64,000 nt of DNA, taken from assembly GCA_036872755.1 (NCBI GenBank), contig JAVHNS010000005.1, positions 868,001-932,000 on the forward strand, written 5' to 3'. A program made the position numbers and the translations under genes. Shown here one piece after another: positions 49,794 through 60,451 of this stretch; position 1 is the stretch's first letter, and each line of letters begins with the position of its first letter. The DNA is from Orbilia blumenaviensis. Taxonomy: Eukaryota > Ascomycota > Orbiliomycetes > Orbiliales > Orbiliaceae. Under the pieces are notes generated by a model. It made no database searches, was not told where the DNA came from, and worked only from the letters and a program-made list of their open reading frames with translations.

Positions 49794-51078
49794 ATGACTT
49801 CTATAAATCAACTACCGGTAGAGCTCAGGATTGAAATACTAACGCACCTTCGGTCGACCCAGGACCTTGCAGCAGCAACAGATAGCTGTTATGGACTCTA
49901 TGCCTTGAAACAACTGAAATACTGGGGAACTGTACAAAACTTGGTTTTTGACAATGACACAAGTGATCACCTAACCGGAGATCTTCTGGGACTATGGAAC
50001 GTAAGAAGAGTTAAACTTCACTTGAAGGTACGTAACATTCCGCAGTTCACTTGTTACAATCGTAAGCAAAATCGTTCTAACCCAATATTTTGAAAGTAGA
50101 CTTCGGCAGGCTCCAAGGACTGTGTTAAAAGAGCTTGCGACGCCAGTCATGAGGAGCCAAGACTAAGTGAACTTTCTGAACTTAGACGAACGATTCGATC
50201 GTTTACAGTCAAATTTCTTCGACATCATTTAAAAGGAAAGCCTGAGGAAAAGCCCACTGATGCTGAGATAGCGAGAGTAGATGATGCCTTCTGCACACTG
50301 TGGCTCTGGGCAGAGGTAGCATCTGACCTGATTAATTTCAATCCTTCCGCCCCAGAACTCTCGCCAATCTTCAGGTACATTAGCAATCACCACGAGGACA
50401 AACCGTTACATGCTAGTACTGTACTAGTAGCCTATAAATTCCTTCAGTCCCAATTAGCTTATATTGTAAAACCCTGCGTAAACAAAATGAGCAGCGAACG
50501 CATGGAAAACTTGTCTTGCTTCTGTTTCTGCTTGACTCGTTGTAAGTTCATACTCCAATCACCCAATCCAAGCCTCAAAGAAGCGCTCACAAATATGTGT
50601 TACTACAGTTGTTCAGATAGGAATACCCAACTTGCTTTTTATAGGTCTAGGGCTCGACGGATTAGAAGATTTCTTCAATATCTTACCTGAAAAGCAAGTT
50701 GATAGAACCAGGACTTACCTTGACCGGCACTTTCAAAAATCAAACCATTACCCATTTTGTAGAGTGGATCTTCTGGGGCATTTCTTTTCGATGATCGATG
50801 AGCTTTGCACACCTCCATACCATAGTTTAGGCCTTCGACCCCTATGGAAGCAGCATGATGGGACGTATCGCATTTTTGCGCATCCATGGAACCAATGTGG
50901 GCTCATCCTGGACGCTATATTCTGGGATGACGAAAGGCTTCTAAAGTGGGGATATCAACGTCCTATGAGGCTCCTTGCGAACCAATACGGAAATTTCCAA
51001 GAGCCACTCACAATTACAATGGACTCGTGGGTATGTTGTGAATGTCCCCTAGAGTGGGGATGTGATGGGGACATTTAG
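49794..51078 (+). CDS. F-box protein, orphan C-terminus
   Basis: 369 aa in three exons: 49794-50027, 50100-50541 and 50645-51078. The first intron has GTACGT, a CTAAC branch and TAG. The second is best drawn from the canonical GTAAGT at 50542 to TATAG at 50644; an alternative 46-nt intron starting at 50599 would keep 19 more codons. Residues 4-35 (INQLPVELRIEILTHLRSTQ and following) form an F-box, the Skp1-binding motif of SCF ubiquitin ligases. The rest (LWLWAEVASDLINFN, LGHFFSMIDELC, WNQCGLILDAIFWDDERLLKWG) matches no substrate-binding repeat I know. Such large, rapidly evolving F-box families are common in ascomycetes. Target unknown. Confidence 0.8.
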
Positions 51079-52153
51079 TATCTTTATAAATACTCTAGTA
51101 TCTCAACAATAACTATCCTATATCACTCAATTTTAAGGAATGAGTTCGAGTTGGACAGATCCGCTGGTTAAATTTGCACTCTTACGCGTGTAAATGCCAT
51201 TACCAAACCTCCTCTATCGGCGAACAGAAACAGCCGGACCAAGTAAGCTTAAGAGTGTTCTCTACTAAGATGGAGAACCTAGAGCTAAGAACCAAAGTCA
51301 AAAATAAGCTAGATATTTTATAGAAATCAGTAATAAATCTGTATAGCTACCAAAATGAAAGTTCGAAGAGATTTTAGGTGAGCTTTATCTCTCAAAACTT
51401 CTGTATCAAGTGGTGGAAACCGAGCCCTTACTGGGTCGGTATAGGATGGAACATCGCATAACTAATGGACATACCAATAACGATGCGGGTATCGAACTTG
51501 ATGCTACTAATATTGTATAGTCCGATATATGCAATAGCTTGTTACATTTGGCAGGTATCGGATATTTTGCAGTGTGGGTCTTTTCGGTTATTGTGCAACA
51601 TTATTCGAGGAACAAGATGCAACGCCAAATCTTTAAGAATCTGCTTTTTGTACCTTGGTATAGACGCACGCCGGAATATACGGACGGAATCAACCTAGCC
51701 AAAGCAAACCTTGCGCCTCCATCTGGACCAACGCGTCAGTTTTCAGAAATTATCACTTCTTCTGGCGGAGTCGAAGTGAACTAGCTAGTAGAAATCCCCA
51801 CTTCTTTGACTCAACGTTATACTACCATCAAGCGTTGTTCAACCAAGCTAAGACTGAAAACCTCAATGAACATGGACGCGAATATGGAAGCCTCGCCCGA
51901 CAGCTCCCATAGCAAACCGGGTAGAGCTTTGTCGACAACTGCGAAGCCAATATAGTTTGGGATGTAGTAAGTATAAATATGGAGGATAAGTTCCGAGGGC
52001 ATCCCAATTAACCATACTGCTCAACATCCCATCCTCCAAACCTCCTAGAAATACAAGAGTTTTCATCACTACGTGTATACAACCATTAAGTCGCAACCCA
52101 AACAAAATACCGTACATAAATAGTAAGTTCTTAACCAATTATTAGAAGTATGC
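51079..52153. other. Intergenic 1.1 kb
   Basis: Contains weak ORFs (51465-51784 plus, hydrophobic first half) that lack ATG starts or splice partners. Nothing supported. Confidence 0.45.
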
Positions 52154-52495
52154 ATGGAGCCTCACGAAAATAATTTGCCTATAGTGGGCTCGGGTACTGT
52201 CACGATTAGAAACGATACTTCTGGAACGCTTCAAGCCTACCAGCCGGGTGGAGGATGGACTAGAAGGCCAGAGGATATTGAACAAGGAGAGACCCGTACT
52301 CTCGAGTATAATGGTATTAGCGAGCTCAATTACAACCTCGTTTATGGGGGAGGAAACCCTGACGACACATTGACGGTTTTCGTCGGGAACGACACCCAAG
52401 CACCCAGAATTCAAAATGGAAATACCAGTGTATATCGATTCCAACGTGAGCCAGAGTGGGATCCTAACGGCACTTGGGTTTACTCTAAGAGGTAG
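52154..52495 (+). CDS. Small orphan protein, 113 aa
   Basis: An ATG-initiated single exon with no signal peptide or membrane segment. The composition (GSGTVTIRNDTSGTL, YNLVYGGGNPDDTLTVFVGN, NGTWVYSKR) suggests an all-beta domain with Gly/Asn-rich turns, like small intracellular lectin- or crystallin-type sandwiches; no family is recognised. It has an opposing 123-codon ORF on the minus strand, but the plus frame has the more protein-like composition. Real-gene status is likely but not certain. Confidence 0.5.
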   Translation: MEPHENNLPIVGSGTVTIRNDTSGTLQAYQPGGGWTRRPEDIEQGETRTLEYNGISELNYNLVYGGGNPDDTLTVFVGNDTQAPRIQNGNTSVYRFQREPEWDPNGTWVYSKR

Positions 52496-52787
52496 ATTGT
52501 GGATGATGGACACTAGGTCTTTGGGCTCTACGTGTATACGGCCGTAACGGGGTGAGAAACCAGTACATTTATGTAGAATTCATGTAACTAGGCCACACTC
52601 AGAACTCTGGAACTGCTAATCCATCTAAGTTTCCCCTTTGTATATTTAATAAAATAATTGATCATCGTACTATCAGGGTAGATTTATGTCATCTAAAAAT
52701 ACCAATAACTAGCCTAGGGTCGTGCATCTGGTTATATTTAAGCTCTATTCATAAATTCGCGCTCAACCGATCCGGCTGGCTAGGCTG

Positions 52788-53728
52788 GAATCGTTGTCGC
52801 TGGGTTCCATGGATCAATATCTACTTCACTCTGATCGATTAATTGCACTGGAAAATACAAGCATTTTAGGATTTTCACCCCTTGGTATTACAGTATATTC
52901 CCAAAGGTTTGGTGCAAAAGTAGAGGCGTACCTGTAGGTACCATGTGATTCAGAATGTGCAAAACGGCATAAGTAAGCTGTATGGGCAATGGGGTAGTTA
53001 TAGCGAGATAATTGGATAGTAGCGGGGAATCCCACGAAATCTTTCAACTTTGTGTTGTCTGGTTCCAACGAGACCAACGAAATCCAAATATTCAGAGAAT
53101 TTCCATCGTCCCCGGAAATGAGAAACAGATTGGTGTATCGTGAGCGGCTGGTTAACATGCATGTTGAGACCGTGAGAGTAAGTTGATTTGTTAAGATGTT
53201 ATACCTGACTCGACGGCCTCGCCAATTAGCCAACGCCTTGCATTTGCAAATTTGGTTCCGAGCTCCTCTGCCGTGGGTGATTAAGGTCCCTAGCCCTCCT
53301 CAACCAGGATAGTTATCAACGCGTGGTAGGCTGAATTTTGGCGAATGGGGAGCATAGACCCCAAGAATTGACTCTGCAATCATTTTGTTTCAATATGCCA
53401 CCCGCTGTCAAATAGTCTACCCAACTTATGCGTAAGGCCAACCAAAAGGGTTCAAACTCAACTTTGCAACCAACGTTGACCATTTTTAAATTGTGATTAT
53501 TAATTGGATCCATTGCACATTGGTATTTTGATTGGTAAATGTAGTAAAGTAACTGTTTGACAAGGGGCGAACGGTTGTCACCGCTTTCAGCTGCTGTCGA
53601 GCTGGTGTTTTCCATTTGCTCATCAGAAAATCCTGGGTTCTATCACCCGAATAAGCTGACCTCAGAGGCGAAAATTCACGGAAATTAACCAAACCTCTTG
53701 ACGAGTTCGCTACAGTCTCATGAAACAT
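52788..53728 (-). pseudogene. Possible partial or decayed gene, unidentified
   Basis: The minus-strand frame 53233-52826 contains a convincing stretch (LFLISGDDGNSLNIWISLVS, then KLKDFVGFPATIQLSRYNYP). It can be spliced at a GTACCT near 52935 to a TTCCAG acceptor near 52853, adding VQLIDQSEVDIDPWNPATT and a stop near 52788. Upstream frames (53615-53316 and 53728-53486) are open but do not join to it, and a fragment reading FANARRWLIGEAVES sits in a third frame near 53240. Either a multi-exon gene I cannot resolve or a relic. No family recognised. Confidence 0.35.
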
Positions 53729-53972
53729 ACGTGTTTAAGAGGGGTAAAAACATCCGAAACACGGGATGAATTTTTTTGGTTTGCTTCTTGGCGTATTCCT
53801 GCTGAGCTGAGTTCTCAGTACCATCATGTGTAACTGAGCTATTATTGAGCTTAGTATATCGGTTGAGTAAAGGCTAACCTTTTTTTTTTTTTGTAAAGGC
53901 GGTTACGAGCTCGAGAGGCTCCTGACCAGTAATCCGATGGACTGAGTATCAGCTTACTTATCCCTGTGCACG

Positions 53973-54012
<40 letters not shown>

Positions 54013-55401
54013 CACCTCCATTCTCATCTTGTACCTCCTCAAGCTTCTGGAAAATAAACCTCAACTTCTGCAGGTTCAAGGGACCAGGAAAATCTGAACC
54101 GACCAACCAAATGCCAGCGCGTTTTCGGGGGCGTGGGTCAGCTATGTCGGCCAAGATCCGGGGTAAGCGGTGTGTGCACGTAACCCCAACAGGGCTGGGA
54201 GCCGATCGATCCTAAATGTTTTCTAGTTGCATTGAGAAACCCAAAGCCTCAATTAATAGACATCTCGACTACCTCAATAGATATGAGTAATTCAACCAAA
54301 ACAACCCTAAAACAGTGTATTGTTGGGTAAGCTGGTATCTCGTGGGCTAGTCAAGCGAACCGGCCTTTCCATAAATTATCCTATCTGATCCGTCCTTTCG
54401 ACACGAGTACTGCGAAGGGGTCTAAGATTGCACCTTGGCACAGGGCTGCAGTGCAACGGTTGGCAATTTGACTGCACTTCAGCTTCGATTTGTTAACGTT
54501 ATGGGACCGGCGGCCTCGTCGGTCCGTCGGTTGTACAGGGTACGTATACTCAATGCAGCCCAGAGAATAACTTGGCCCAAATGCAACGCTGCTGGAATAT
54601 TTCGCCTGATTAAGGGAACGGAAGAGGCGTAGACTAAAAGAAGCTTATCCCTTTGCTCTCGGCCGGGGTTGAGAAGCAGCGATTCAATCCCGTCTGCATT
54701 AAGCCCCCGGCCCTCGCTTCATCAAAATTTTCCTTGAAGTTTACCAGGACAGCCGATTCGACTGAGGGGTGACCCAGCTCACAGGATTCTAATGCCACGC
54801 CCGCATCCGAATACCACATTGCGTTGGAGGTAGCCTGTACGACCAACCACGACTGTCTGCCCAGAAGCTCCCTGGAGGCTTTCCCACGAATTAGCTTCTG
54901 ATATGGCCTGTAGGACGACATCATCAGGCTAATTAGACGAAATTGCAACGAAGGGGACCTGGACCCAAAAATTCAAAAATAGCAGAATGCAACTTTGCCT
55001 GCACGAAAGGAGTTATGATAACAATATTCGCTTTTGCAACATGAAGAGGAGAGCCTCGCCTTTCAGCTTTGGCTTTGGATCCGCGAGGCTAGGGGGGATC
55101 CTCTGGATTTCATATGCTGTCCCTCCTGTGCCCTGTGCGCATGAGGTAGTATTGTCATGACTTGGCAGACGGTATATAACTGACGATCTTTCCTCCCTCG
55201 ACTTGAGTGTCATACCGGCCCTCAATTGCCAAGCACAGACAATATCCAGACGGTTTACCATAGCCTTATATATATCGGTCTCATTGGATTAATTGGAAAT
55301 TCTTAGCATCGAATTTTCGATTCTGTGGAATCAAGGTCACGAATATAAACCGTATCAACCGCCCTCAACGAAACCTATTTCCTCCAGATCCTATTATCAA
55401 A
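53729..55401. other. Intergenic 1.7 kb with poly-T
   Basis: Holds a 37-nt poly-T run (listed separately) and a GC-richer patch (54.4-54.95 kb) with short ORFs on both strands. The right end is the promoter of the secreted repeat protein, with TATATAT at about 55267. Confidence 0.5.
53976..54012. repeat. Poly-T tract, 37 nt
   Basis: Uninterrupted T run; a shorter 13-nt T run is at 53880-53892. It could be the poly-A end of a decayed retroelement or retroposed transcript on the minus strand, or a plain slippage tract. Confidence 0.9.
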
Positions 55402-56304
55402 ATGAAGACTGCGTTCATTGCCGTTTCCTTCGGAGCCTTGGTTGCTGCTCTTCCTCAAGATGGCTACGGATATGTCACCAGAGTGACCACCAGGATTGTA
55501 AGTTATAAAACGAGATAGTGGCTTTGAAACCCCTTGCATAACGAGACATGTGCAATGGCTGACCACGGAAATTCGATATAGACCAAGTCTCCTAGGCCAA
55601 CAACAACAACTAGCTGTAGCATCACTCTCTGCGCGGACTACGTTAACTCCTGTGGTATGGGCTATGGTGGCTGCTACCCTGCCTGCCCCGGCCTCCCCAC
55701 TCCAACATTCACCCCTCCACCGTGCCCAACCACCAGGCCAACAACAACTAGCTGTGATATTACTATCTGCGCGGACTACATTAACTCCTGTGGCATGGGC
55801 TATGGTGGCTGCTACCCGGCCTGCCCCGGCCTCCCCACTCCAACATTCACCCCTCCACCATGCCCAACCACGACCAAGCCAACTAAGACTACAACGAAGA
55901 AGCCCTGTCAAACGATTTGTGTCGATGCTGTCAACGAATGTGGTATCAGATATGGTGGCTGCTACTGTAGCGAAGAGCCGTTCCCATACACCAAGCCACC
56001 ATGTCCTTCCAAAACTACAACTAAACCCACCCCAACTCCCGCTGGCCCAAGAAAGTGCGGAGGTCTAAGAGGCCTTCAATGCAATAAGGGCGAGATCTGC
56101 ATCGACGACCCAAAGAGCTCTTGCGGCATCGCCGTCGACTGCCTGGGAATCTGTATTGTTGAACAGTTTTGCGGTGGCTTCGCCGGATTCCAGTGCAAGA
56201 ATAAGACTGATGTCTGCATTGATGACCCGAGAGACGATTGCGATCCTAAGAACGGTGGCGCTGACTGTGGTGGCCTTTGCGTCCCAAAGACTTGGGTCTA
56301 TTAA
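55402..56304 (+). CDS. Secreted Cys-rich repeat protein
   Basis: 272 aa in two exons, 55402-55497 and 55582-56304 (84-nt intron, GTAAGT donor). Signal peptide is residues 1-17 (KTAFIAVSFGALVAALP). Then come two near-identical 46-47-residue modules (CADYVNSCGMGYGGCYPACP followed by a Pro/Thr linker TFTPPPCPTT), a third diverged module (CQTICVDAVNECGIRYGGCYC), a Thr/Lys linker, and two copies of another module: CGGLRGLQCNKGEICIDDPK and CGGFAGFQCKNKTDVCIDDP, the second continuing DDCDPKNGGADCGGLCV. The CGG...C...C.DDP.D.CDP..GGADC.G.C form is widespread in secreted fungal proteins and resembles small disulfide-rich inhibitor-like domains. No enzyme domain. Likely extracellular or wall-associated. 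Confidence 0.87.
55594..55872 (+). repeat. Tandem duplication of a 141/138-bp coding unit
   Basis: Unit 1 (55594-55734) and unit 2 (55735-55872) differ by one 3-bp indel in an ACA run and roughly ten substitutions, indicating a recent in-frame duplication inside the secreted Cys-rich gene. Confidence 0.9.
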
Positions 56305-57172
56305 TTTTGTCTATCACTTCAATGTCTCACGGACGATTCTAAAAGCTAGCGACGACCATCTTTTCTTTTCCTGTATATGATTCAGTTTTCGAAGGGTTTA
56401 TGGTGTTTTTTTTGGTTGCATAATAGGGGTGGGTTAATGTTTTTAGCTGACAAATTATGACAACGATGGTCTTCTTAAATATCCTTAAGTATCCTGGTGA
56501 TTAAGTGCATAAACTTTAAGTTACAGTGGTAATTTCCTTTCAATAGACATGTTCTCAATATGTTCCAACCCGAATGCAGAGATCGCTCTGCAATGGCCAC
56601 TGCTAGTTTGAAACCTTCTATGATATATAACGTTATAGTCAGGAATACTGTCTGAATGGGTGAATATCCAAGGGCTGATTAGCTGAGCCAAATATGTAAA
56701 TGTGTGTAACAGCAAATTTTGCAGATACTGTTTTAAGATATCGGGTATTTCGATAGTATGCCCAAAATATTCCCTTAGCATACCAAAGTAGCACTGCGAA
56801 GGTCATGGGAAACATACCTAGGTAGTTTATAAGTTTTTCCTTTCTCCTTTGAACAATTTCACATGTAATACAACGAGCCAATCAGATATTCCCAACAACC
56901 CACCGTCGACAAGATACAACGTCTACGAGCGCCACAAACGTATCCCACATGACAACTCAAACTGGCTTAGCTGTGGCGCTGCGCGGGTCAGCTCTCCATT
57001 TACATCTTGAGGTTGGGAAAATTAAACAAATCGCGTCCAGATCTTAACATTCGAAAGTATCCGATGCAGCCGTCGCCGTCGTCGCCGTAACTAGAGATCA
57101 ACGATATGCCGAGCCAGGCATAGTAGGAACTAAGGTTATATACGTTATTTGGCGGGCCCTTGGGTTGCTAAG
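56305..57172. other. Intergenic 0.9 kb
   Basis: Two overlapping minus ORFs of 80-86 codons (56521-56881) have no motifs. A CGTCGC run sits near 57072-57088. Nothing supported. Confidence 0.45.
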
Positions 57173-58260
57173 ATGGCAACATCCCCTCACTACAGCAGAA
57201 GCTCACGGGAGCGACAGCCGAGTACAACAGTACCTCCGTATACTGAGGAAGAAGAACGGTGGCTGAAAAACAAGTTTGGTGACGAGTACCACTTTTTAAG
57301 ATTTGTTGGGCTTGATATCCGCCGCTCGGACGATCGCTATGCTGGAAGAAGGTTTCTAAGGAAGATTAGAAACGGGGAGTTGTCTCTTGACATATTTGAG
57401 AGTGAAGCTAGCTATAGCGGGTAGGCTCAGGATGTTTCTTCGGTCAATAATCTTTTTGGCTTTGACAGACCTAATCATATTGTGGCGAGCAAATAGTACC
57501 AGTACAGATGATGAAAGTTCAGAGACTAGCACAGGGTCAGATACAGAAACTACGACTGAAACGGAGTCGACCGAAACAGAAACTGAAAGATATGCGGCAG
57601 ATGATTATGTCTTGTAAGTGAATACTCTCTCCCAAGATCTTATAGAAGGTTTTATAAGACATACACTAACTAGATTATGCCGCTACGATTAGGACCACTC
57701 GTAACCCTATTATTTGCCACAAGCTCCCTGGTGGCGGTGCTTATAATACAGACTGGATTTGGTCAACTCAGTCGAACGTCCATGTCGCAAACCACCGGTC
57801 ATGGTTCAAGACTTATATATCATTCGATAGCAAAACCGAAGAAGGCGTAGAGATACTCGGAGCCGGTACCGTTGAACTACCAGTCGAAACGAATAAGGGT
57901 GTTGGTATCTTAACTCTTAGAAATGTTGTTTACATTCCCTCGGCGAAGTGCAACACTCTCATGACGATGGGGCCTGGGGCGCAATATGGAATGGAAGTGG
58001 ATTATTCTAAATCGCGTGGACGGATATTTCTAGATAGAGAGAAGAAGGGCTGGGCGTTCCTAGATTGCCCTAATGGGCGGTTTCTACGGCTAAGGCTTGT
58101 AGGGCAGGCGAATATCGAGAGTAGCCTCGCCAAAGAGGACTATGTGCTGCGGGCGACATTGTCAAATGATCAGGTATTTCGCCTAGCGAAACAGGTATTG
58201 GATGAAGAGATCCAACGCTTATATGATCTCACTCTACCTCGCGCGACTTCACCTGATTAA
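57173..58260 (+). CDS. Copia-protease-like beta-barrel protein, catalytic site lost
   Basis: 310 aa in three exons: 57173-57420, 57497-57613 and 57693-58260; phases close and the second acceptor uses a CTAAC branch. The N-terminal 82 residues (EEEERWLKNKFGDEYHFLRF, DDRYAGRRFLRKI) form a helical head, followed by an acidic Ser/Thr/Glu spacer. Residues about 140-260 resemble the aspartic-protease/Pol beta-barrel part of Ty1/copia polyproteins: WIWSTQSNVHVANHRSWF, GAGTVELPV and GILTLRNVVYIPSAKCNTLM. Where copia has W-x-x-D-S-G-A-S-x-H this protein has W143-I-W-S-T-Q-S-N-V-H152, so the catalytic Asp is a Ser. Similar solitary genes occur in many ascomycetes, suggesting domestication. No integrase or reverse transcriptase follows. 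Confidence 0.8.
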
Positions 58261-60451
58261 TCGGACTCGGTCAAGTTAAATATGCCACCGAGCCCATTAT
58301 AGCAACACGGGTCTTAATCCAAAGCGGCCGATAGGACACCAATGCTGCGAAGAATCCGCTCGTACATCCCCACCGGTCTACTGGCACAAGTAGTAGCAAA
58401 GACCCTACATAAAGTGCTACCCAAATCAGCTTAACGGGCCGGATAGAGAGGATCTTTGGAAGGTGTCTGCCGAATTAGCCGCCCCTACGAGTTGCAGCTT
58501 GGTGCTATGGTCTCAAGCCCTGTATGCATTCATGTAGATTAAATGAGTAAATTTTCGAAGAGGAGCAAGCGTTTGGAATGGCGACTTTGATAGTAATTTA
58601 GACTCATAATTTCCCTCCTACTAAAGTTGGAAGTGCCAAACAAATGATTTAAGCAAGGGACATGAAAGGCTTCCTTTCTTCCCTTCAAGAACATTCCTTC
58701 CCAAATTTAAAACTATTCAGACTAACCATAATACAAAATCTAGGATATAGGTATACCATGGCTAAGTAGGTAGGCACATAGGTAGTCTCTTGTGTTGTCT
58801 ACCAAATTGGTGACCACGGCTGGACGGGGACACTCAATTTTGACATCTTGCTACAGAGATAGCAAAACTTAATGCGTCCAACCCTAGAGTGACTACTAGA
58901 CTAGCCCAACCCTCTAGAAAAGAACCGTGTACTTGGATAGGCGTATGCCATACCTTGACGCAATGCCCTCCGTCGGAGCCTGCCTAAAATATTCATTTTG
59001 GTCAACCACAAGCTTAATTATACCTTGCAGCCACAACTAGACTCCGTAATTCGGCTAATATTCTAACTCTGGTTACATGAACTTCGAGAAAATGAGATAT
59101 TTAATAAAGGCTTGATGTCCCCCACAATCGACAGTACCGCGTTTGGGCATTGTAAGGCTGTAATTGATATGGCGATAGACACACACGATCGAAGTGGGAG
59201 TTGTTGAAGCTTCTATTTTTCTGCGTTGTCGATTGTTTTATGGGTCAAAAGTTTGCTCATCTCGCTTGCCGGAACTGGTCTTGCTTGATCTTGTTGGAGC
59301 TAGACAACGCTGGTCTCGTTCATCATAACAGGACAGGTGACGCTTACTTCAGCATCGCGTCGCTTTTGAAGCCAACAGGTCAACACAAACCCCTCATAAA
59401 CCCCTCATAAACCCAGTCAGGTCTAGTAATTAGTACACGGATATCACAGGGGAAGAGAATTCTATTACTGGGACGGCTTCGCTGCGCTTCTCCGTACTTA
59501 AACCCGACTGAGTACGATCAGGCCCACCTGGAGATATTATTTGCCATGAACGCCAAGGGGCAACACATTTCTTTTGGACCTCTACGGGCATTTTTTTGGT
59601 GTAGGGTGATACGGGCACCGAGTGTTACTTAGAACCCGACTTATCAGTCGGGCATGTGTGGGAAAGTGTGATAATACTTGTGCGCTTGGTAGATTCGCAT
59701 ACAGTCGCAGAGTGATTGCGTCCATAATTCATCTGAAGGCAATCCATTGGCTAACAATTGCAGTTCGGGAGGTGGTGCAGTTGGTTTCTGGCCGCGGTCG
59801 GGGATACGTTGTAGCAGCTGTACGGTATTGCATTGCGTCCCATCTACACATCAGGCTTCCAGCGCGAAAACTGGTTGGCTACGAGCTGGGTGTGGTAGAA
59901 ACGATCTTGGGCAAACCTGTACATCGGACGACAGAAGGAGCGCCTTCATCCCAAGTCGGCTGGTGGGGCAATAGGTGGAGTAGCAATCTCTGGACGCTCT
60001 ATGTTTCCAGCTGCTATCTTGGCGAAGCTATGCATGCATGCATGCATACAAGAACTGCAAGATGCAAAAACCTACTTAAGTGGTGTATCCTGGGCTGGCG
60101 GAATCAAAGGACAGCTCGAGCCTACCCACGGGGTACAAGATTGCCCTGCAAAGCTCCATCTCGGGCTGGGTCGGAAGGATCTTAGTCTGATATAGTCTAA
60201 AATTTGAGGGCTATTGATGGCACGCCCACGGCGCTGCATAGCCCCCTCTTCTCCTCCAATCTCCTATCCTTATAATAAGAGAGAGTATGGAAACATCCTG
60301 TACTTTATCTTCAGCGTCGCTAAACTCTACCTGCTGCCATACGACGACCATAGAGAAATCTGTCAAATTGTTATCGACCCAACGTCTGAATATTTCGGGC
60401 TAACCACAGAGTTACTATGTGTGCTTACTCGCGAGGTATAAACCTTACTTG
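58261..60451. other. Intergenic 2.2 kb, no supported gene
   Basis: ORFs of 187 and 75 codons (59622-60185 and 59747-59974 plus) overlap in different frames and look like chance in a GC-richer patch. A 12-bp direct repeat (CTCATAAACCCC, two copies) lies at 59391-59414 and an ATGC repeat at 60029-60047. Confidence 0.45.

Noticed and set aside
53621..53660. tRNA-like T-arm (GGGTTCTATCACCC)
   Set aside because: Stem pairing fails at two of five positions and no matching acceptor or D-arm lies upstream. No other tRNA or rRNA signature was found in the window.
55375..55911. 178-codon minus-strand ORF with Trp/Gly repeats
   Set aside because: Antisense of the duplicated Cys modules of the secreted protein.
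59622..60185. 187-codon plus-strand ORF
   Set aside because: Overlaps other open frames, has no ATG (starts at TTG), and no recognisable domain or splice partners.
60217..60435. Possible upstream exon for the coiled-coil gene (donor GTATAA, acceptor TTTTTTCAG)
   Set aside because: The splice motifs look good but the reading phases do not match, so the simple ATG at 60452 was kept.
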